5,392 nt of DNA from Myxococcales bacterium (GTDB lineage: Bacteria; Myxococcota; Myxococcia; Myxococcales; Anaeromyxobacteraceae), in contig JAJYAW010000229.1 of NCBI GenBank assembly GCA_021779335.1, positions 1-5,392 of the forward strand, given 5' to 3'. Each line of letters begins with the position of its first letter. Position 1 is the first letter of the stretch. A model generated the notes under the pieces. The model saw only the letters and a program-made list of their open reading frames with translations. It ran no database searches and was not told where the DNA came from. This document shows, one piece after another, positions 1 to 4,764 of this stretch. The position numbers and the translations under genes were made by a program.

Positions 1-58
1 CGGTCGATGCTCAGGGGACCAGGAGCAGCCGCCACCCGCCCTCAAGGAGCGCCAGACC

Positions 59-418
59 ATGAACCTCACGCCCCGCAGCATCCTCGCCGTGCTCGCCCTG
101 ACCCTCACGCTCGGCGCCGCCGCCGCGCGCGCCGAGGAGGCCAGGGTCCCGGTCACCGCCGCCGACCACCTGGCCATGGCCAGGAGCTACGCCGGGAAGG
201 CCACCGCGGCCCGCGCCGAGGCGGCCTACCACCAGGAGATGGCCAAGGCGTACGCCAAGGAGCACCCGGACCGGAAGAGCGGCGCGCGCAACCCGTGGAC
301 GGTGGAGATGGAGAAGCACTGCAAGGCCATCGAGCAGGACGCCGTGAAGCTCGCGGCCGACGACGAGTGGGCCGCCAGGTTCCACGAGCTCCGCGCCAAG
401 GAGCTGGAGGGGAAGTGA
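59..418 (+). CDS. Small exported helical protein with repeated HxxMAxxY motif, function unknown
   Basis: Encodes 119 aa. The N-terminus looks like a Sec signal peptide: Arg6, a hydrophobic stretch at about residues 8-22, and an A-x-A site (Ala23-Arg24-Ala25) before Glu26-Glu27. The mature protein of about 94 aa is therefore probably periplasmic. It is rich in Ala, Lys and Glu and looks fully helical. The pattern H-x2-M-A-x2-Y occurs twice, at residues 37-44 and 58-65, exactly 21 residues apart. Met84, His87-Cys88 and His109 follow. I have an impression of similar small exported proteins with repeated H/M/Y helices and a conserved His-Cys in other bacteria, but cannot name a family. The His/Met/Cys content would fit metal binding, which is inference only. 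The ATG start is supported by AAGGAG at 44-49, 9 nt upstream. Codon use is strongly GC3-biased like the neighbours. The downstream small gene lies 95 nt away on the same strand. Confidence 0.82.
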   Translation: MNLTPRSILAVLALTLTLGAAAARAEEARVPVTAADHLAMARSYAGKATAARAEAAYHQEMAKAYAKEHPDRKSGARNPWTVEMEKHCKAIEQDAVKLAADDEWAARFHELRAKELEGK

Positions 419-421
419 GCC

Positions 422-435
422 GCGCCGAAAGGCGC
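422..435 (+). terminator. Short GC hairpin with GAAA tetraloop after the first small gene
   Basis: GCGCC (422-426) and GGCGC (431-435) form a perfect 5-bp stem closed by a GAAA loop, which is of the stable GNRA type. It begins 4 nt after the TGA at 416-418. No T-tract follows, so it is not a classic intrinsic terminator. It could be a U-less terminator or a 3'-end stabiliser. The structure is visible; the role is inferred. Confidence 0.35.
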
Positions 436-513
436 CGCATCCAGCCCCCGCAACCGTCGTCCCCACCAGGAAGCGTTCGAAGCCCTCCCTGACCGATCCA
501 CCAGAGGCCACCC

Positions 514-918
514 TTGCTGCTCGCCCTGACCTACCTCCTCCTCGCCGCCCAGCCGAGCCCGGCGCCCTCGCCAGCGCTGCCTGCGCTCGAGCTGCGGCGC
601 TCCTCCGAGCAGTCCCGGCAGGACCAGCCGGCCGCGCTGCCCGCGCCCCTCTCGCCGCCCGACCTCGCCGCCCGGGACCTCGCCCCCGCCTCGCGTCCCC
701 GTCTGCCGGCCCCGGAGCGCGGCTCCGGCGACGGGGACCACCCCGACCACATGTCCCCGATGTGGATCGTGATGGGGGGTGTGATGGTGGCCATGATGGT
801 CGGCGTGGGCGTCTACGCCATGAGCCACGGCAGGGGTGCGGCCGCGACCGCCCGCTCGACGGGCCTGACCGGTCCGGCGGCACGCGCCGTTCCCGTCGCG
901 GCGCCGGGCGGAGGATGA
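514..918 (+). CDS. Small proline-rich, single-span membrane protein with Met-rich helix, function unknown
   Basis: Encodes 134 aa from a TTG start. An in-frame TGA at 490-492 leaves no upstream ATG or GTG; a weak AGAGG (503-507) lies 6 nt before the TTG. An internal in-frame ATG at 751 would give a 55-aa version but has no good ribosome site. Residues 1-12 are hydrophobic, like an uncharged signal peptide or anchor. Residues 13-70 are Pro/Ala-rich with several Arg and look disordered. Asp/His residues at 73-79 (His76, His79) precede a hydrophobic segment at about 82-103, probably a membrane helix, which carries Met83, 87, 91, 94, 95 and 103, with Met80 just outside. His105 and an Ala/Gly/Pro-rich tail follow. 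GC3 is near-saturated, which supports real coding. I do not recognise the family. The Met/His clustering would allow a metal role, but there is no direct evidence. Confidence 0.68.
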   Translation: MLLALTYLLLAAQPSPAPSPALPALELRRSSEQSRQDQPAALPAPLSPPDLAARDLAPASRPRLPAPERGSGDGDHPDHMSPMWIVMGGVMVAMMVGVGVYAMSHGRGAAATARSTGLTGPAARAVPVAAPGGG

Positions 919-934
919 GGCCGGCGCTCCGGCC
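919..934 (+). terminator. Short GC hairpin directly after the second small gene
   Basis: GGCCGG (919-924) and CCGGCC (929-934) form a perfect 6-bp stem around a CGCT loop. It starts on the base after the TGA stop at 916-918. No T-tract follows. An 8-bp tandem duplication, GGCCGCCC at 931-938 and 939-946, overlaps its right arm. It is likely a 3'-end structure or U-less terminator for the plus-strand transcript; that role is inferred. Confidence 0.35.
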
Positions 935-946
935 GCCCGGCCGCCC

Positions 947-1006
947 CTGAACCAGGGTGCGCGATTCGCGATCGCCTTCGGCGCCGCGAAGCGCACCCTG
1001 GTTCAG
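947..1006. repeat. 60-nt near-perfect palindrome between convergent genes
   Basis: The outer arms at 947-962 and 991-1006 are perfect 16-bp inverted repeats (left arm CTGAACCAGGGTGCGC). After a 2-nt GA bulge (963-964), TTCGCG (965-970) pairs with CGCGAA (985-990). Inside that, CGCC (973-976) pairs with GGCG (980-983) around a TTC loop. Together this makes a very stable hairpin on either strand, or a cruciform in DNA. It sits between the stop of the plus-strand small gene (918) and the stop of minus-strand hypB (1111), where a bidirectional terminator would be expected. No T-run flanks either side and no target-site duplication is visible. A dispersed intergenic palindrome of the REP kind is the main alternative. 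The repeat is seen directly; its role is inferred. Confidence 0.9.
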
Positions 1007-1013
1007 TCGATCT

Positions 1014-1044
1014 TGCCGGGGGCTGCGCCCCCGCCCCGCCGGCA
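1014..1044. repeat. Second intergenic hairpin, G-run/C-run stem
   Basis: TGCCGG (1014-1019) pairs with CCGGCA (1039-1044). Inside, GGGC (1020-1023) pairs with GCCC (1027-1030) around TGC. An alternative inner register uses GGGGGC (1018-1023) with GCCCCC (1027-1032). It lies 7 nt beyond the 60-nt palindrome and downstream of hypB. It may contribute to transcription termination or mRNA 3'-end protection of the hyp transcript; this is inferred from position only. Confidence 0.55.
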
Positions 1045-1068
1045 GAGCCGTCGGGGCCCCACCCCAGG

Positions 1069-1112
1069 AAACGGCCTCGTGCTCTCTGTTTCCGAATCGT
1101 GCTCGGCCGTTT
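1069..1112 (-). repeat. Nested inverted and direct repeats overlapping the hypB stop
   Basis: AAACGGCC (1069-1076) is the reverse complement of GGCCGTTT (1105-1112). Just inside these arms, TCGTGCTC is repeated in direct orientation at 1077-1084 and 1097-1104. The right arm overlaps the hypB TAA (1113-1111). The loop is 28 nt, so the hairpin would be weak. In the hypB direction the second arm ends in TTT, so it could be part of a termination region. The arrangement of direct repeats within inverted arms could also be a binding site. Neither role is proven. Confidence 0.5.
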
Positions 1113-1866
1113 AGCGCCCCGCCCCGCGGCCCGGGCCCTGGAGGGCCGCGCCCAGCCCGGCCACCCGCCCCACCATGCCGAGCTCCAGCCGCTTGGCCGC
1201 GATCCAGGCCACCCAGGCGTCCATCCCCTCGCCGGTGCGGGCCGAGACCTTGAGCGCCCTGGGCGTGGGCATGACCCGCGCCAGCGCGTCCTCCAGCCTG
1301 GCCATGTCGAAGTCCAGGTGCGGGATGAGGTCGCACTTGGAGATGAGGACCAGGTCGGCCTCCAGGAACATGGTCGGGTACTTGAGCGGCTTGTCCTCGC
1401 CCTCGGTCACCGAGAGCACCACCACGCTGGCCGCCTCGCCGAGGTCGTAGATGGCCGGGCAGACCAGGTTGCCCACGTTCTCTATGAAGAAGACGTCGGT
1501 CTGCTGCCACGGCAGGTCGTGGAGCGAGCGGTGCACCAGCTCCGCGTCCAGGTGGCAGGCCTGCCCGGTGGTGATGGCGCGCGAGGGGATGCCGGCCTTC
1601 TGGAGCCGGACCGCGTCGTTGTCGGTGGCGAGGTCGGCCGAGACGGCGCCGAGCCTCCAGCCCCTGGCGGCTGCGGCGCGCGCCGTCGCCTCCAGCACCG
1701 CCGTCTTGCCGGCGCCGGGCGAGCCCATCAGGTTGAGGGCCAGCACCCCCGCCTCCAGGAAGTGCTCCCGGTTGTGGCGCGCGGTCCGGTCGTTGCCGGC
1801 CAGGATCTTCTCGTGCAGCTCCACCGGGACCAGCTCCGTGTCACCGCAGCCACAGGTCGTGCACAT
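1111..1866 (-). CDS. hypB: HypB, GTPase for nickel insertion into [NiFe]-hydrogenase
   Basis: Encodes 251 aa. HypB is a cytoplasmic SIMIBI-class GTPase that works with HypA to deliver Ni to the hydrogenase large subunit after the Fe(CN)2CO group is in place. The N-terminus MCTTCGCG carries the CxxCGC high-affinity nickel motif (Cys2, Cys5, Cys7). The G domain shows a P-loop GSPGAGKT (48-55), switch-region Asp78 and Asp82, Cys104-His105 and Cys136 at the expected G-domain metal site, and SKCD (176-179) as the guanine-specificity motif. There is no His-rich nickel-storage stretch between the N-terminal motif and the G domain, unlike some HypB proteins. A Gly/Ala-rich tail of about 20 residues ends the protein. 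The ATG overlaps the hypA stop by one base (TGATG), and GGAGG lies 7 nt upstream inside hypA, so translational coupling is likely. It is the last gene of the operon. Confidence 0.97.
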   Translation of the reverse strand: MCTTCGCGDTELVPVELHEKILAGNDRTARHNREHFLEAGVLALNLMGSPGAGKTAVLEATARAAAARGWRLGAVSADLATDNDAVRLQKAGIPSRAITTGQACHLDAELVHRSLHDLPWQQTDVFFIENVGNLVCPAIYDLGEAASVVVLSVTEGEDKPLKYPTMFLEADLVLISKCDLIPHLDFDMARLEDALARVMPTPRALKVSARTGEGMDAWVAWIAAKRLELGMVGRVAGLGAALQGPGRGAGR

Positions 1867-2210
1867 CAGGGCACCTCCAGGTCGACGGCGTCGAGGGTGA
1901 GGGCGTCGGAGCCCTCGTCCAGCCGGGCCGGCTCGCCGCAGGCCGCGCAGCGGAGCACCTCGCCGCGCGGGATGGGGGCGCGGCAGCGCGAGCAGGTCCA
2001 GCTGGCCGGGACCCGCCGCAGGGTGAGCGGCGCCTGCGCGCAGATGGTCCCGGCCCGGAAGGTGTCGTAGGCGGTCTGGAAGAGCTCGGGGTCCACCCCG
2101 GCCAGCTCGCCCACGCGCACCGACAGGCCGTGCACGGCCAGGGCGCCGCGCTTGCGGGCCTCGGCCTCCACCCGGCCGATGAGCGCCTCCACCAGCGAGT
2201 ACTCGTGCAT
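1866..2210 (-). CDS. hypA: HypA, nickel metallochaperone for [NiFe]-hydrogenase
   Basis: Encodes 114 aa, the usual HypA length. HypA binds Ni at its N-terminus and hands it to the hydrogenase large-subunit precursor in partnership with HypB. The protein begins MHEYSLVEAL, with the conserved MHE in which His2 is the key nickel ligand. A structural zinc site is formed by two CxxC pairs, Cys73/Cys76 and Cys88/Cys91. The segment VRVGELAGVDPE (31-42) matches the conserved core of the family. The start is supported by GAGGAG at 2219-2224, 8 nt upstream. The gene follows hypE after 32 nt and its TGA shares one base with the hypB ATG. The paralogue HybF has the same fold, but no hyb genes are visible, so HypA is the natural name here. 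Confidence 0.96.
   Translation of the reverse strand: MHEYSLVEALIGRVEAEARKRGALAVHGLSVRVGELAGVDPELFQTAYDTFRAGTICAQAPLTLRRVPASWTCSRCRAPIPRGEVLRCAACGEPARLDEGSDALTLDAVDLEVP
1873..1878 (-). promoter_or_regulatory. hypB ribosome binding site inside hypA
   Basis: On the minus strand GGAGGT lies within the last codons of hypA, shortly before the TGATG overlap. It shows that hypB has its own strong site even though its start overlaps the hypA stop. This fixes the hypB start and supports coupled, roughly matched synthesis of the two nickel chaperones. Confidence 0.7.
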
Positions 2211-2242
2211 CGCGTCTTCTCCTCGAGCGGGGGGCGCGCCGC

Positions 2243-3265
2243 CTAGCAGATGCGGGGCAGCAGCTCCCCCTCCGGCTCGGTGAGGAGGCGGCGGCCCAGG
2301 CCGGTGTCGAGGATGACCGAGCCGGGCCGCTCGGCGATGGCGTGGCCGAAGACGGCGGCGTCGCGCCCCAGCGGGTGGGCGCGCAGCGCCGCCAGCACCC
2401 GCTCGACCGAGGCGGCGCGCACGCCGATGACCGCCTTGCCCTCGTTGGCCACCAGCAGGGGGTCGATGCCCAGCATGTCGCAGGCGGCCCGCACCTGGTC
2501 GCGCACCGGGACCTGCGCCTCCTCCACGACGATGCCCACCTTCCCCTTGGCCGCCATCTCGTGGAGCGCGCCGGAGACGCCGCCGCGGGTCGGGTCCTTC
2601 ATGGCCACCACGTCGTCGCCGCCGGCCAGGAGCGCCGCGCGGACGAGGCCGTTGAGGGGGGCCACGTCGGAGCGCAGGTCGCCCTGCAGGCCGAGGTCGT
2701 GGCGCCGGGACATGACGGCCATGCCGTGGTCGCCCACGTGGCCGGTGATGATGAGCGCGTCGCCGGCGCGCAGGCCGGCGTCGCTGACCACCCGGCGTGT
2801 CAGCGCCACGCCGGTGGTGTTGAGGACGATGCCGTCCAGCTCGCCCTTGCCCATCACCTTGGTGTCGCCGGTGACGAAGGGGGCGCCCGCCTCGAGCGCG
2901 GTGGCCTTGAGCGAGTCGCGGACGCGCACCAGGTCGGCCAGCGGGAAGCCGTCCTCCAGGACGACGGCGCAGGTGAGCCCGAGCGGCTCGGTGGCGCCCA
3001 TCATGGCGAGGTCGTTGACGGTGCCGGAGACGCTGAGGCGCCCGATGTCGCCGCCGGGGAAGAAGATGGGGTGGACCACGTGCGAGTCGGTGGTGACGAC
3101 CAGCCACTGGTCGCCCACCCGGAGGGCGGCGCCGTCGTCCAGCGCGGCGAGGCCGATGCCGTCCACCGGCGAGGCCAGCTCCAGGAAGACGTCCTCGATG
3201 AGCTGGCGCATGGCGCGCCCGCCCGAGCCGTGCTTCAGGCCGATCTTCGCTCCGGGCTTCTCCAT
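2243..3265 (-). CDS. hypE: HypE, carbamoyl dehydratase / cyanide-donor protein
   Basis: Encodes 340 aa, the normal length for this PurM/ThiL-like ATPase family. HypE accepts a carbamoyl group from HypF on its C-terminal cysteine, dehydrates it with ATP to a thiocyanate, and donates CN to iron held by HypC-HypD. The C-terminus is PRIC, with the essential Cys340 as last residue. Other family motifs are HGSGGRAM (12-19), DDG (43-45), SGTVNDLAMMGA (80-91), the TGDTKV ATP-site segment (132-137) and DPTRGG (224-229). The ATG is supported by AGGAG at 3276-3280, 10 nt upstream. It lies 25 nt after hypD and 32 nt before hypA. Confidence 0.97.
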   Translation of the reverse strand: MEKPGAKIGLKHGSGGRAMRQLIEDVFLELASPVDGIGLAALDDGAALRVGDQWLVVTTDSHVVHPIFFPGGDIGRLSVSGTVNDLAMMGATEPLGLTCAVVLEDGFPLADLVRVRDSLKATALEAGAPFVTGDTKVMGKGELDGIVLNTTGVALTRRVVSDAGLRAGDALIITGHVGDHGMAVMSRRHDLGLQGDLRSDVAPLNGLVRAALLAGGDDVVAMKDPTRGGVSGALHEMAAKGKVGIVVEEAQVPVRDQVRAACDMLGIDPLLVANEGKAVIGVRAASVERVLAALRAHPLGRDAAVFGHAIAERPGSVILDTGLGRRLLTEPEGELLPRIC

Positions 3266-3290
3266 CTCGTGCTCGCTCCTTGGGCCGGGC

Positions 3291-4445
3291 CTAGCCCCGC
3301 CCGGCGGCGCGCCCCTCGACGCGGCGCAGGTCGGGGGCGCCCCCGTAGGTGTGCCAGATGCGGCAGGTCCCCTCGGAGGAGACCATGCAGGCGCCCACCG
3401 GCGCCTCGGGCACGCAGGCCCGGCCGAAGAGCGGGCAGTCGTGCGGCGCGGCCAGGCCCAGCATGATGGGGCCGCACAGGCAGTCGCGCTCCAGGCCGGC
3501 CGCCGCGTCGTCGCGCACGCCGCTCACGTCCGGCTCGAGCCGCCGGCGCGCGTCGAGGTGCGCCCACTCCGGCCGGAGGTCCAGGTTGCCGTCGGGCACC
3601 TCGCCGATGCCGCGCCACGTGCCCGCCCTGGGCTGGAAGACCTTCCAGAGCACCTGCTGGGCCGGCAGGTTCCCCTCGCGCGAGACGCAGCGCGGGTAGG
3701 CGTTGAAGACCTCGGGCCGCCCCTCCCGGATCAGGTCGGTCAGCTTGACGATGGCCGCCAGGATGTCGAGCGGCTCGAAGCCGGCCACCACCACCGGCGC
3801 CCCGGTGCGGGCCGCGAAGGGCTCGAAGAGGGCGTGGCCGGTGATGATGGCGGCGTGGCCGGCGGCCAGGAACCCCTCGATGGCCGACGCCTTGGAGCGC
3901 GACACCACCTCCATGGCGGCCGGCACGTACTTGTGGACCGAGAGGATGGAGAAGTTCGCGGGCAGCTCGCCGAGCGCGACGGCGGCGGTGGCCACCGCGG
4001 TGGTCTCGAAGCCGGAGGCCATGAAGACCACCTCGTCGGCCGGGTGGGCCCGGGCCACGTCCACCGCCTGGGCCACCGAGTAGACCACGTGCACCCGGGC
4101 GCCGTCGGCCTGGGCGTCGGCCAGGCTGCGCGAGGTGCCGGGGAGCCGCAGCATGTCGCCGTAGGTGCAGACGTGCGCGCCGCCCTGCGCCAGCGCCACC
4201 GCCTCGTCCACCTCCGGGCCGTCGGTGACGCAGACCGGGCAGCCCGGCCCCATGATGAGCCGGAGCTGCGGCGGCAGCACGGCGCGCAGGCCGAAGCGGG
4301 CGATGGCCTGCTCGTGGCTGCCGCACACGTGCATGACCGAGACCTCGCGGCCGATGGCGTCGAGGTTGCGCTGCATGGCGTCGGCCAGCGCGCGCGCCCT
4401 GGCCGGGTCGCGGAACTTGAGCTCGAGCGTCAGGTCCTTCGCCAT
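3291..4445 (-). CDS. hypD: HypD, iron-sulfur scaffold for Fe(CN)2CO assembly
   Basis: Encodes 384 aa. With HypC it forms the scaffold on which the iron of the [NiFe] site receives its two CN ligands and CO. Cys41 in CGSHE (41-45) and Cys69/Cys72 in GPGCPVC (66-72) are the conserved active-site cysteines, at the same positions as in the well-studied enterobacterial protein. The C-terminal third holds the [4Fe-4S] cysteines: Cys322, 324, 337, 344, 353 and 361, within the family pattern CxCG...CPLF...C.PE.PVGACMVSSEGTC. Four of these are expected to ligate the cluster. The chosen ATG gives the family N-terminus, follows the hypC TGA by 4 nt, and has AAGGG at 4454-4458 within the last hypC codons, suggesting coupling. 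The reading frame is open well upstream through hypC, but that extension is a shadow. The short Arg/Gly-rich tail after residue 372 is not a known motif. Confidence 0.97.
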   Translation of the reverse strand: MAKDLTLELKFRDPARARALADAMQRNLDAIGREVSVMHVCGSHEQAIARFGLRAVLPPQLRLIMGPGCPVCVTDGPEVDEAVALAQGGAHVCTYGDMLRLPGTSRSLADAQADGARVHVVYSVAQAVDVARAHPADEVVFMASGFETTAVATAAVALGELPANFSILSVHKYVPAAMEVVSRSKASAIEGFLAAGHAAIITGHALFEPFAARTGAPVVVAGFEPLDILAAIVKLTDLIREGRPEVFNAYPRCVSREGNLPAQQVLWKVFQPRAGTWRGIGEVPDGNLDLRPEWAHLDARRRLEPDVSGVRDDAAAGLERDCLCGPIMLGLAAPHDCPLFGRACVPEAPVGACMVSSEGTCRIWHTYGGAPDLRRVEGRAAGRG

Positions 4446-4449
4446 GGGC

Positions 4450-4737
4450 TCAGCCCTTGGCCCTGGCGGCCGCGATCTCGCCCCGCACGTCCATGGCCAT
4501 GAGGTCGTCCTTGGCGCCGGTGACGTCGAGGATCTGGTCGAAGAGCGCCAGCGTCTCCTGCACCTCGTCGGGCGGGATGCGGCGGATGGCGAAGCCGACG
4601 TGGTTGAGCACGTAGTCGCCCACCGCCACCGGCTCGTCGACGATGTCGAGCCGGAGCTCCTTCTGCACGCCGAAGAAGTCGACCGTGGCCGAGAGGCCGT
4701 CGATGGCCAGCACCTTGCCGGGAACGCCGAGACACAT
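4450..4737 (-). CDS. hypC: HypC, hydrogenase maturation chaperone
   Basis: Encodes 95 aa, slightly longer than the most common HypC size. HypC is a small OB-fold-type chaperone that pairs with HypD during Fe(CN)2CO assembly and then carries the iron unit to the hydrogenase large-subunit precursor. The N-terminus MCLGVPGKV contains the essential Cys2, which becomes N-terminal after Met removal. The second signature, GDYVLNHVGFAI (40-51), carries conserved His46. The C-terminal helical region contains LALFDQIL (63-70). The ATG is preceded by AGGAAGGAG (4745-4753), an excellent ribosome site 7 nt away. It lies 27 nt after hypF and 4 nt before hypD. HybG is the close paralogue, but nothing here points to it. 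Confidence 0.96.
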   Translation of the reverse strand: MCLGVPGKVLAIDGLSATVDFFGVQKELRLDIVDEPVAVGDYVLNHVGFAIRRIPPDEVQETLALFDQILDVTGAKDDLMAMDVRGEIAAARAKG

Positions 4738-4764
4738 GTCGTGGCTCCTTCCTGCCGCCGTGAG

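Noticed and set aside
3..62. Possible C-terminus of an upstream plus-strand gene ending in a TGA that overlaps the ATG at 59
   Set aside because: Only about 19 codons are visible, the peptide is Arg/Ser/Pro-rich with no recognisable feature, and other frames are also open there. It cannot be supported from this window.
506..517. Sigma-54-like GG...GC promoter elements before the second small gene
   Set aside because: The spacing between GG and GC is 8 nt, not the 10 nt needed, and the candidate overlaps the TTG start codon.
947..1006. Insertion-sequence remnant or CRISPR-like unit
   Set aside because: There is no transposase fragment, no flanking duplication and no regularly spaced repeat array; it is a single palindrome.
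991..1010. tRNA T-arm-like GGTTCAG segment
   Set aside because: It is explained as one arm of the palindrome, and no acceptor, D or anticodon arms can be formed around it.
11..1510. A 499-codon minus-strand open frame running through hypB's 3' end and under both small genes
   Set aside because: It is out of frame with hypB, very rich in Arg, Gly and Ala, has no recognisable motif, and overlaps better-supported genes.
2250..4502. A 750-codon open frame on the plus strand, antisense to hypE and hypD
   Set aside because: Such long antisense frames arise routinely opposite strongly GC3-biased genes. The translation is low-complexity and Arg/Ala/Ser/Pro-rich, while the minus strand encodes clear HypE and HypD.
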